This document shows positions 32,071-41,083 of a stretch of 41,083 nt of DNA, in pieces; position 1 is the first letter of the stretch, and every line of letters begins with the position of its first letter. Location: NCBI RefSeq assembly GCF_000344685.1, contig NW_006920411.1, positions 166,885 through 207,967 of the forward strand. The letters are read 5' to 3'. The position numbers and the translations under genes were made by a program. The notes beneath the pieces are model-generated. The model made no database searches, was not told the origin of the DNA, and saw only the letters and a program-made list of their open reading frames with translations. This DNA is from Gloeophyllum trabeum ATCC 11539 (taxonomy: Eukaryota; Basidiomycota; Agaricomycetes; Gloeophyllales; Gloeophyllaceae).

Positions 32071-32563
32071 ACAGATCCAATGGAGGTGATGCACCGATCA
32101 TCCATCTCGGCCATAAACAGTAAACTACAAGTGATGGTCAGTTCACCAGTCTCGATCACACCACTACAGGTAAGTATAGTGGTTTTCACGTTCGTGTCAA
32201 CGTGAGTCCGCAATGACTTCTAAGTTGCGAACTGACGATGCCAGAATGGTGATTCGCTTGCCATTTGATAAGGTAGACCTCGGCTCCGGCGGTGCCCGTA
32301 GCTATGATGGTCACAATAATATTAGCTGTTCGCTCCCGTGCCGGCCGTAGTTCTAAGAAACCTGCTATTATCGTACGTCCGTTTTGTGTCCCAAGCGATT
32401 GGAAGACGCGGGGAGTGTAGTCCAATGGCATAAAGAGTCTGACCCAACTAGCAAAACGAGTCCAGTGCAACAACGCCCAATTATGTATATGTTTGATATT
32501 ATTGGGCAATTCATCTATAAACACACTGCACAGAAAACTTCGACTATATCATATGAGCCAGTC
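32071..32563. other. 3' flank of copy E, partly duplicated near 18060-18200
   Basis: The stretch from about 32462 to 32563 matches the flank of fragment F (TGTTTGATATTATTGG and neighbouring bases). The rest shows no gene. Confidence 0.4.
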
Positions 32564-34188
32564 TCACCATCCGCCCCAGCCTTCCCCAGCATGCATCGCG
32601 GGCACTCTTGAGCTACTGTCTTTTGTTAGAAAACCTGTCACTACCTCCGACTTACTCCCATCACGATCGGGAAACCGCAGATCCTCAAGCCTAATGTTGA
32701 TCGCAGGTGCAGAATCATCCTTGATTGTATTCTGCGGCATGTTAGGTGATGTACCGAACCGAATACTAGTCTCCAGGATGGCGTTATCCGTCGTATGTGT
32801 TGTATACTCAGTGGTTTTACACAGAGTGACCAGTATTATGACCATGCTTGGGACAAAACCCTGAAATGCAACGATGAGGACCCTTACGGGGTAAGCGCAG
32901 TAAGGAACCTACCACGCAGATCATGAGGGCGACACCGGCCATATCCTGAGTTTGTTTTAGAATAACTTGACATCGGTATCACAAAGTCCGTACCCTGAGC
33001 AGCCCACTGCCTGGCATGATAGCTAACAGAATGATCACAGAATATATTGTTCCAGATTCGAGCCTGAACACAGTACATGAGAATCTCGATATGCAATGGG
33101 GCTTGGAGAATGTGATTGATAACTCACACAGTGTGGGCAACACGGGAGTATTTTGACATCCGACGAGCTTCAGGGCCTGTCGCTATCAAGCGGAGCATCG
33201 ACCAGATTTTCCAGGCTTATTTGGGGTCAGAATGGTCTATCAGTGCACTTCGACTGCTGACCTATAGCAATACTCAGGAGTATATTGATGGCAAAGGTCG
33301 ATACGTAGTAAGCTTTGTTCAAGACCGCGACCTTAGCGGACGCGTCGTACCATGAGGACGGAAGTGGGTCCGACCATGGTGTATTTCGCCGAAGTACATA
33401 GATGCGAGCCTGGAAGATGATGACGGTTATTCCCAGTGCTGGTTGGCGGTCAGAAATCATGATAGAACGGGAAAGAAATATATTGCGTACATGCTTCGAG
33501 AGTAAGAAGGAAAATGGGGAAGAGAATAACTACAAATCTACCGTTCCAGAACACATAGTAGCGCCAGACCTTCGTTTCGGGGTCATGATCAGCTCTATAA
33601 TGACCACGAAACAGCCCTAGGAGATTCCGTACCAGTAGCGCATCAGCGATAAACCTGCAGGAGGTACAAGTTCGGTCTAGTGAAGACATCGCGCATATGC
33701 TAGGACGTACATATTCAGACCGAAGATCCCGTCCCGTATACATGACAAAAGGTTGTAAATGTTTTGTTCGTGGAGTGCATGGGGTGTATCCTCGTAGTAC
33801 ACCGGAGAGAGGTAGTATACGTGGGCCGTGCAAACATCGAGAATGAAGTTGGCAGTTGTCCCAATGAACAAGATCCCGATAACGATCTGGAGGCGAGCAT
33901 GGAGGCGGGAATAGCGCGCCTTGCGCCAAGTTAATACAAAACTGGTGATGAAGATGACCAGGTATATTGCTGCTCGTCCGAGCTGTATAAGCTTCGACAA
34001 GGTCTATGAGAGAGTATGGACACCACACCATATAAACCGCCTTCAAACTGCCTTGGACTTAATGTCGCGCGTTGTGGAAGAAACGATTAGTACGTACAGC
34101 TGTGGTAATCAAGGTTTCCTGTGTGACCACCTCAGCGAATGTGAGAGCGCATTCTCTAGAAATTCACCTCTGGCGCTGATATATACAT
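32564..34188 (-). pseudogene. Multi-pass membrane protein, copy E, inverted, frame broken
   Basis: The same family in the opposite orientation, closest to A and C. It starts MYISAPE before a GTGAAT donor. Conserved blocks are YLVIFITSFVLTWRKARYS, GILFIGTTANFILDVCTAHVYYL, FIADALLVR, VWRYYVFWNGR, ALGITVIIFQARIYVLRR, VLNKAYYVSTFAINILLSIAI, SGTIYSVIILLAIMP and PSMVIILVTLCKTTE. In the second coding exon the codons from KAVYMVWCPY run into a different frame from YLVIFITSF; relative to copy C the interval is five bases shorter. No intron of normal size can bridge it. The convergent tail-to-tail order with D is repeated by B and F in unit 1. Confidence 0.62.
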
Positions 34189-34900
34189 GACGCCTCAAGG
34201 TGGCCAAGGGGAGTTCGCGCGCAATAGACGGTCAAGGAGACCTTGATAGGACTCCCGCAGTCTTATATGGTAGTCAACCATAAATAAAGCACGATGATTG
34301 ATGTATCATATCTGATTCGAGATCATCAAGAGGTTGTGATAAGCAAGACCGTGATAAGTAGGCGGCCAGGCCATCATCTATATTCGCGTTCTTGAGAAAG
34401 AACAGACAAACTGATAGAATGAATACATACTCCGCCGTATTCCTTTGGCCTGGGTGGTTATTTACGACTCTCAGGACAGATAGAGCATCAATAACTTCCA
34501 CCGCTGGTGTAACAGAAGCTGCGTTGTGAAGCTGCGGAGCGACAACATACCGCATCATGACGTTCGTGTTCGTGAAGGGCATCACCATTGCGTGGGTTTT
34601 TAGACAGATATCAGGTCGGATATATTAAGCGTCTGAGCCTAAGATAGATTTCAATGGGATAGGACCTCGTAAGTTCCAGATGGAAAAGGTCGAATCTCGG
34701 GATACTGAGTATAGATGGGTCCGAGTATCCGCCGATCCCAAATGCAACGGCATCAAATGAGTTTGCCAGGTTCTGGAGACGGGTCCTTCTTCCAGTGGTT
34801 GTCCGACCAGATACTGGAATCGGCGAATTAAGGAGAGCGATTGGGAAGTCGTAGGGATTGTCACAAGCCTATCATTGGCAGTGAGCGTGTTTCAGCACAA
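34189..34900 (-). CDS. Possible unrecognised exons
   Basis: Two minus-strand frames look weakly protein-like: 34625-34864 (SLSLIRRFQYLVGQPLEEG, LYSVSRDSTFSIWNLRG) and 34274-34588 (VIDALSVLRVVNNHPGQR, YVFILSVCLFFLKNANIDDG). They faintly resemble the helical frames at 8529-9860. No family is named and decay is possible. Confidence 0.2.
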
Positions 34901-36155
34901 CAAGGCCAAACTACATCGCGCTTTCAACTTCAAGTCCTCTTCCGAGGAAGAGTGGCTGGAATCAGATTCTGCGGTAAGTTTATAGCCGCTAGCTGGTACT
35001 CTGACACCACGGGTTGCTGACTAGCATCGTTACCTCTGATGCAGTGTCGCCTTCACTCTCGCTCATCCTGCGGTGAAAATATGGGTTTGACAATAATTTC
35101 GTTTAGTCTGTTGGGACGGCGGGAAGAACGGCGTGTAGCCTCAGCTGCGTGTCAACCAGCTTTTAGATTTTACCCGGCTTCAAGGAGACACAGATCCGGT
35201 TCGTTGTTCTCGAGACGTCTCGTCGGAAGTCGCTTTTCCTTCGAGCTTTCTGAGCTGGCTCGGCGTGAGCGTCTGTCACCTTTTCTTGATGACCAATCAG
35301 GACTTCAGTGGGTCTCGTTTCTGTAGCGGACGTATCACGTTCTTACTGCATTGAACATCGCAGGTAGCGACATCATTCAGTTGGTGTCTTTGACGCTGGA
35401 GACCTTTGTTTGCATCGTCGATTTCGTCAGAGCCGAGCAGCACGGCCTGGACACGTTTTATTGATGCATACCAGATCCCCTCGTCTTACTCAGACCTACC
35501 GTCATCTGCTGTAGCCTGGGCCTCCCTGCTGCATCCCGTGTTCATTTCCAAGAACCCCTTTGGATCTCCGATTCCCGGCGCTATCACACCTGCAGGTCGA
35601 TTGTGCATCGGCCCATTCTCTGATGCACAGGAACGTTTTGCTCTTTATGCTCAAGTCATCTTCAGCCTTGTCCGAAGTGCGCCTCTCGTCAATCCTATTT
35701 CACTCTCGGAATAGGCGGAAGAATACGAGCGACCTCAATATCATACTGGGGCTTGGTGAGCCTTGGTCTGCCCGCGACAAGGACGAATGGCCGGAGCCGG
35801 CGTTGAAGCCTATCCGCCGGTGGTGAAACGATAGCCTTGGTCTTCTTCCGTTCATTTTTTAGCTGCGTATCCCTCTACAACGATGTCTTGCTTCGACACA
35901 GTTCGTTCGCGCACACCTGAGATATTCCACTACACATTGTATCCTTTGTACCGCGGCAGATTTACTGCCCGGTGTATAATAATATACAGTATGTCTGTCG
36001 TTCTTGTAATTGTCGAAATCCAGTCAATTATTTGCTGTGGCTTGGATAAGATAAGATTTCGGGCACGTGGCACTTCGAGCCACAACTCTCCGGTGGACCG
36101 GGATTCAACTTCAATCTTGAACTCGTGAATATCTCCACTGAAATCTTTCAACGAT
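34901..36155 (+). CDS. Coding-looking DNA upstream of SKI8, product unknown
   Basis: The plus-strand frame 35406-35714 is strikingly protein-like: RFIDAYQIPSSYSDLP, SSAVAWASLLHPVFIS, NPFGSPIPGAITPAG, RLCIGPFSDAQERFALYAQ and VIFSLVRSAPLV. Weaker stretches are 34885-34978 (HRAFNFKSSSEEEWLESD, with a GTAAGT donor) and 35720-35824 (LGLGEPWSARDKDEWPEP). I could not join them into one gene or name a family. They may be exons of a host gene that ends before SKI8, or a decayed copy. The minus-strand frame at 35930-36151 is not favoured. Confidence 0.35.
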
Positions 36156-37505
36156 ATGGTATTTCTTTCGCAAATCCTCTGACAAATGATGGTCTCATAA
36201 AACCGCAGAGTCTCGCATATTTACTCTCTCTCGAGGCCAAAGATCGTATGTCTCCCTGCTTGCGTCTTGATGCGGGCGAGCTCACGGTCGTCGCCGTCGT
36301 TTAGCCCACTCGGACGCGATATGGGGCGTGCACTCGTCGCCAAGCTCGCAAGTTATCTCGGTGTCTGCCTCTGGTCAAGTTCATGCGTATGACTCGACGT
36401 CGGGACAACTCTCAATCTCTGCTCCTGCACATACTCTGGGTATCGTTAGTCTTAGCGTCAGCCCGGACGGAAAGCGCGCGCTCTACAACACCATCGAGGG
36501 ATTAACGTGCCTATGGGATCTTGAGAAGAACGAGCTGGCTGGGCGATGGGAGAGTTATCAGAGGAAAGGCCATGGGGAACCAGGTGGGTGCATTCAGAGC
36601 GGTTGGCGTGAAGGACGGAGATGCGACGCATCGTATAGCTTGGTCTGTGTCGTTAAACCCGATTGGAGCGACATATGCTGCGACTGGCGGAGGAGGGAAC
36701 GTCAGCATCCATTCAGCGGATCCGTCGAGCTTTGGCGAGCCGCAAGCTAAATTATCGAGCGGGAGGAATAAATTCGGGATGTTCTGCAAACATGTTGGTC
36801 TTCGATAACCAACTGTGCATTGAACATGCAGTGAAGACTAACATTTCCTCAAGAGTCCGGACGGTGCGCGCCTTGCGCTATCCTCCGAAACCGGCCAGAT
36901 ATACATCTTCGACCTCGCATCCTCTCAGCTGACAGCGACCTACACCTCACACGCAATGGCTGTTCGCTCGCTTGCATGGAGTCCGGATTCTCAGGTACGT
37001 CAGCCTCGACCTCTTGCTCCTCCATGCACCGTTGCGTATGACCTGCTCATTCTGATCTGGCGCGCATATACCCTCCAATCATTGACATACGCATATAGCT
37101 ACTTCTGTCCGCGTCAGAAGACAAGCGTCTAATACTCCATGATGTACGAGGCGCAGGCGCCAAAGGCGGCGGCGCTGTTGCCTCACTCACGGGACACACC
37201 TCGTGGGTCCTCTCAAACGATATCTCCCCTGACGGTCGACTGGCTCTATCCGGGTATGTCTTTCTACTCCTCCATAACCCCAACTCTGTGTATGATTTCG
37301 TGCTCGATTTAGGTCCGCGGATCGCACAGCGAAGTTGTGGGACCTGTCCTCCCGGGCATGTGTATCGACGATTCAGGACCCGTGCGCCGGTGAGGTGTGG
37401 TCGGTGTCGTGGCAGAGGGGCCCTACGACAGGAGGTGCGAGCGGGTTCGTGACGGGTGGTGAGGATGGTGTAGTGAGGTGGTGGAGGGGAGCGGGGGCTG
37501 CTTAG
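36156..37505 (+). CDS. SKI8: SKI8-like WD40 protein, 320 residues, seven exons
   Basis: Model: 36156-36158, 36209-36245, 36305-36583, 36639-36793, 36854-36994, 37099-37253 and 37313-37505, with all phases matching. The first exon is only the ATG. The protein starts MSLAYLLSLEAKDPHSDAIWG and has about seven WD repeats, with blocks QVISVSASGQVHAYD, GLTCLWDLEKNE, AWSVSLNP, GGGGNVSIHSADPSSFGE, GQIYIFDLASSQL, AVRSLAWSPDSQ, LLLSASEDKRLILHDVRG, GHTSWVLSNDISPDGRLALSG, RTAKLWDLSS, and the end EVWSVSWQ to DGVVRWWRG. Ski8 (WDR61) is the beta-propeller of the Ski complex, which feeds mRNA to the cytoplasmic exosome; in fungi it also acts in meiotic recombination (Rec14). Length fits the family. No defect is seen. 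Confidence 0.85.
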
Positions 37506-37844
37506 GAACGTGGTACGTACTCCCTTTTTTATTTAAGGTCGGGTTTGACGACGTACTTCTATAGAGTCGCAATGAGAGACGTGCCCTTCTGCGGGTTTGT
37601 AGGACAGTACTTGTAAGACAAATCTGTCCAAAATGCACAGATAGTGCGTCACGTTTCCTACAAGCGAGTAGCCTCAGTCCCTACGCTTATGTTCGCGCTC
37701 AATTCGAGCCCCTGGTAATGGGGTGACTTGCCCTGCATGTTACAAACTGATCTTGTATCAGCGGGAAACGGATTGTTATAGCCAAGAACGTACGTCCCAC
37801 TGAATGTTTCGTCACTTTACTACAGAATGGTACGTTGTTGGTCT
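37506..37844. other. Intergenic between convergent SKI8 and the dehydrogenase
   Basis: The 3' flanks of two convergent genes. No other feature is seen. Confidence 0.5.
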
Positions 37845-39118
37845 CTAAGCCGATAATCCTTCCCCAGCATCCTCTACGTCTGTGCTCTGAGTAACTTCTT
37901 TCCAGTCCTGTAGCCTTTTCAGCGTGGCAACACACTCCTCTTCTATGACACCATACACATCCGAGCCGACAGCCATTGTATTGTGAATATCTCTCCCAGC
38001 CGCGGGGCCCTCTCCGCGAATCACATCAACCACGACTTGTGCGCCTTTCTTCGGGCATCCGGGCTGCTTGCCATGCACGGCTGGAGTCATGGCCTCATCC
38101 GTGACGGTATGCACTGGCAGTGAAAGCCGTCAGCACGCACCTCGAATCTCTGCATCCCATTTCTCTGCAATCTCCTTATACGCGGGGATCCTCTGATTCA
38201 AAGGAGGCTGCCTCTCTGGCTGGGTCATCTCGGTGCGGAAGTAGCCGAATTCAAAGTAGATCGAGCGGACGCCGAACGGCTGAAGTTCGGCGTTCAGCAC
38301 TTCAGACAGTCCTGCCACGACAATCAGGATGATCTATCTGTGATGGGAAGAAATGTGCGTACGTATCATTGCCGCCTTTGTAGCACAGTATAGACCGCAA
38401 TTGATAATGCGACTGGATAGAGCCATCTTAGTCTGTCTCATTCATGTATTTTTTCACTGTTGACGTACGTGTAGGCGCCAACGCTTCCGATCCACACGAC
38501 AGTGCCGGATTTCCTTTCGCGCATATAGGGCAGAAATGCCCGGGTAACGTTAAGAGGTCCAAGCAGATTCGTGCTAGAGCCCAGGTCAATTTCTGTATAC
38601 AGTGAACAGTGAGTGCACATTGCCTTACTTGAATTGTCCAATTGTATCCTCCGGTCTAGGCAATCGAAGCAGTTGAGCACGGCATTTCCTGGTAAACTTC
38701 GATCATTCTCGACGTACGTCTGATCTTCTATCACACCAAACGCGGTCACCGCTCCTGCTGTACTGTCAATGGTGTCCACTGGCGGAGGGTGAAATTTTTC
38801 ACCAGCATTATTGACGAGTACGTCTATCCTCCCGTAAATTTTGACAGCAGCTGCTGCGATCCGCTCAAGCAGGTCCAGAGGGCCCGTTACGTCCAGCTCA
38901 AGCAGTGCCGCTCCTTTCTCTTTCAAGTGGGTTAGCGCACCCATAGAGCGAGCTCGCGCCGTTGCGATTACTTGGTCGCCTCTGGCTAAGGCGGCAATTG
39001 CGAGCTCGCGTCCGATGCCTGATCTGTCCATGCCCTACTGGGTATATTGGATATCCATAATGTGTGTGGTTCAAGCTTACGACGTTCCCGTTATCAACCA
39101 CACAAGTCTTTCAGGCAT
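37845..39118 (-). CDS. Short-chain dehydrogenase/reductase, multi-exon
   Basis: It starts MPERLVWLITGTS at 39118 with intron 1 at 39080-39024, which splits the nucleotide-binding motif TG-T-S-S-GIG; the second exon continues GIGRELAIAALARGDQVIATARAR. LELDVT, YGRIDVLVNNA (intron 38802-38755), FGVIEDQT, LLGPLNVTRAFLPYMRERKSGTVVWIGS, and LYCATKAAM (the catalytic YxxxK) follow, then LSEVLNAELQPFGVRSIYFEFGYFRTEM and a final exon VVVDVIRGEGPAAGRD to LKRLQDWK. These are the Rossmann NAD(P) site and catalytic residues of a classical SDR; the substrate cannot be read from sequence. The region around 38500-38690 needs two or more further introns that I could not fix, so exon limits there are approximate. 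A decayed tandem copy lies just upstream. Confidence 0.75.
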
Positions 39119-39369
39119 GATATTACAGCACAGACAGAGAGAACGTATGGATAGAGCGTAATATGGGTGATGAGACTCGCTATCTGTATCGCCTATGCCG
39201 ACAGGTTAATAAGGTACGCGCACGACCGTGTCTTCGGACCGGCCTCAAGAGTTGGCGCAAGATTTAGTCTTCTGTTTACGCGTTATGTTCTCGGATTTCA
39301 TCAAGATCGTAAGGACCCTGTCAAATTATCCGTAAGCATTGGACATGCTCCATACCCTGTCGTCATCTG

Positions 39370-40050
39370 ACGCACAGAATCATTGCCGCCTTTGTAGCGC
39401 AATAAAGACCAGCATTGACAATATGGCTGGGTGGTGCCGTCTCAGCTGGTATAATTGTGTCGGATCTCCGTTCACGCATGTAGGGTAGGAACGCTCGGGT
39501 GACGTTCAAAGGTCCAAGTAAATTCGTTCTGGAGTGGAGGCGGACTTTCTATATACAACTGTCAGTGAGTGTCTAACTTACTTGAACTGTCGGATTCATC
39601 TTCCGCTCCGGGGGCGGAAAGTGTTAAGGACGACATCTGTACGTAATTTGCATTGTTCTCGACGGACGTCTGATCTTCTAAGACTCCAACTCCGGTATAT
39701 GCTCCTGCTATATCATCAGCGATACAGATGCAAAGCATGGATAGTGATGGAAGTTGAGATCACCAGTACGTCGATTCTCCCGTATATTTTTGCCTCTGCT
39801 GCAATGCGCTCAAGTACATCCGTAGGATCTGTCACGTGCAAGCGCGAGCACTGCCGCACCTTTGTCCTTCAAGTTGGTCAAAGCGTCCACAGACCGAGCA
39901 CGCGCCGTCGCAATCACTTGATCTCCTAAGGTAGCAATAGCGAATTCGCGTCGAAGATCTGACCTGTGCGCATTCCGCAGCGTGCATCCACTATTATCCC
40001 TGAAATGTATTATTCAAGCTTACGACGTCCCCGTTATCAACCAGACAAAT
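39370..40050 (-). pseudogene. Decayed tandem copy of the short-chain dehydrogenase
   Basis: The minus strand still shows, in order, FVWLITGTS with a GTAAGC donor near 40020, GDQVIATARARSVDAL, LERIAAEA-KIYGRIDVL, LEDQTSVEN, LLGPLNVTRAFLPYMRERRSD and LYCATKAAM, all matching the gene at 37845-39118. The frame breaks near 39840 (before the DVTDP-like block). The GxxxGIG turn is altered to RREFA after the intron. The C-terminal third is absent beyond about 39370. Same orientation and about 0.9-kb offset indicate a tandem duplication followed by decay. Confidence 0.7.
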
Positions 40051-40751
40051 TCTCGTTATAGGTCGCGCGAGTGGAATTTGCGACGTGAATCGCAATGCGT
40101 GCGAGGCCAACGAAACTTCAGAATCGATCAGGAAGTTGGAGGAAAGGAGGCCAAACCGTTGAAGTTTTCGCCGCCCGAGTTAAAGAATATATTAAATGAA
40201 CATACAACGTTTGAGAGCATTGTGGCATATAGAGTACGTATTTCGAATGCTTATCTCAGTACCGCTAGTGGATGTTGTCCGCGCAATGCTGACACACTCG
40301 CCCAGGCGACCGACATAGAGAACTTGGCGCATTCTACTCCTAAACACAGAGTCGGGAGATTAGAGGCGACGCGGTTTTCCTTCCACCCTTGCTCCCTGCC
40401 GGAAGCCACTCTCGTTGAACCCACCGCTTTTGCAAGAGAGATCCGAGTGGCAAGTCTGTGCGTTGCTGCGGATATGCCTGTCCTACAGCCACTGTGTGCG
40501 CGAGCCCGGCCTAAATTAGACCGGTAATCGTGTGTTTCTGTCATTTCGGCCGGAAATAGGTTGCTTTCGGTCGAAAGCGAGTATCGGCTCAAATGAAGGT
40601 CGAATTAACGTACGCTAATTTTGGCCGGTATCAAGCTGAAAATCGAACGGAAGCAGTGGCTGCAAAGAGGAGTGTAAAGTAGTACGATTATAGAATGAGA
40701 TCCTGCCGCAATTGAGTCCCAAAAAACAGTTCAATACTAGTACTGGGACAG
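40051..40751. other. Intergenic, no gene seen
   Basis: Frames on both strands at 40000-40590 overlap and lack recognisable sequence. GCTTTCGGTCGAAAGC at about 40562-40577 is a perfect short palindrome, and TTGGCCGG/TTCGGCCGG motifs flank it. Confidence 0.35.
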
Positions 40752-41083
40752 TTATGAGAGGCTGTCCTCCCCGCCCTCGACGAATATCGGCTGGGCCAAA
40801 GGACCACTCCGGTCAATAATTGCCCACCACTTACGCACATCATCATACACACGTCCAACTACGCACTGCACGGCGGCGAGATCCACTACTTCTGTCCGAC
40901 CTTCTTCCCTGTAGAATGGGACATCAATATCTGCCGGTTTGTCAATCTTCACTGAGTGTACAGCAGCGAGCAAGATAGTTGTCGACTCTGAAAGCCCAAG
41001 ATCACGGGATGGCGGCAAATCCAAGACAAAAATGTTTCTCAGCTGGCCATAGAAATCGCATGGCTCAAATTCCGGTGTTAGTG
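40752..41083 (-). CDS. C-terminal end of a transposon-type protein, cut by the window edge
   Basis: The frame is open from the right edge of the window and ends at 40752. It reads LTPEFEPCDFYGQLRNIFVL, PPSRDLGLSESTTILLAAV, VDLAAVQCVVGRVYDD and WWAIIDRSGPLAQP. From memory, this DFYGQL, VQCVVGRV, WAIIDRSG-LA pattern ends proteins encoded by Agaricomycete DNA transposons (Plavaka-type or the related KDZ groups). It is not the same C terminus as the intact transposase in this window. The rest of the gene would lie to the right. Whether it is intact cannot be judged. Confidence 0.55.
   Translation of the reverse strand, partial: LTPEFEPCDFYGQLRNIFVLDLPPSRDLGLSESTTILLAAVHSVKIDKPADIDVPFYREEGRTEVVDLAAVQCVVGRVYDDVRKWWAIIDRSGPLAQPIFVEGGEDSLS

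Noticed and set aside
35930..36151. Minus-strand open frame just upstream of SKI8
   Set aside because: It overlaps the 5' flank of SKI8 and has no recognised pattern; plus-strand readings of the area are equally plausible, so it is not called.
40562..40577. Short palindrome as a terminator or origin
   Set aside because: A 16-base palindrome alone is expected by chance often enough, and no associated feature was found.

Overview
The window reads as nuclear DNA of a filamentous basidiomycete (Agaricomycete, plausibly Polyporales; the order is an inference). The reasons are genes cut by many 45-65 nt GT-AG introns, a Ski8 homologue, a Plavaka-type CACTA-related transposase, a companion gene resembling the basidiomycete DUF6532 family, a family of multi-pass membrane proteins, and a Ty3/gypsy gag-pol. 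There are no operons, tRNAs, rRNAs or CRISPR arrays.

Layout. 1-2450: 5' half of a Ty3/gypsy retrotransposon on the minus strand (gag, protease, start of reverse transcriptase), with stop codons in the pol frame. 2450-4360: gene-poor DNA with an inverted-repeat-bounded block and diverged tandem repeats. 4361-7260: two paralogous unrecognised minus-strand genes flanking a GC-rich block. 7260-9860: unrecognised minus-strand exons. 10055-12708: an intact four-exon gene for an 803-residue PH-like protein on the minus strand.

13.2-34.2 kb is a cluster of multi-pass membrane protein genes made by segmental duplication. Unit 1 is copy A, spacer 1, copy B and fragment F. Unit 2 is copy C, spacer 2, copy D and inverted copy E. 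Only D (366 residues, nine exons) can be read through without a frame break. A, B, C and E each carry frameshifts, and F is a stub. A 358-bp TA-flanked MITE-like element lies between D and E.

Unit 2 is split by a 6.65-kb DNA transposon (about 20652-27304) inserted in the last exon of copy C. It has 36-bp terminal inverted repeats, subterminal copies of the same motif, and two divergent genes that both splice to uninterrupted frames: a 1014-residue Plavaka-type transposase (four exons, plus strand) and a 629-residue DUF6532-like protein (eleven exons, minus strand). This apparently complete two-gene element is the most interesting object in the window.

34.2-41.1 kb: coding-looking but unassigned DNA, an intact seven-exon SKI8-like WD40 gene (320 residues), a short-chain dehydrogenase gene on the minus strand with a decayed tandem copy beside it, and at the right edge the C-terminal end of another transposon-type protein.

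Splice models were worked out by hand from GT/AG sites, phase continuity and remembered family sequences. No alignment or search was run.
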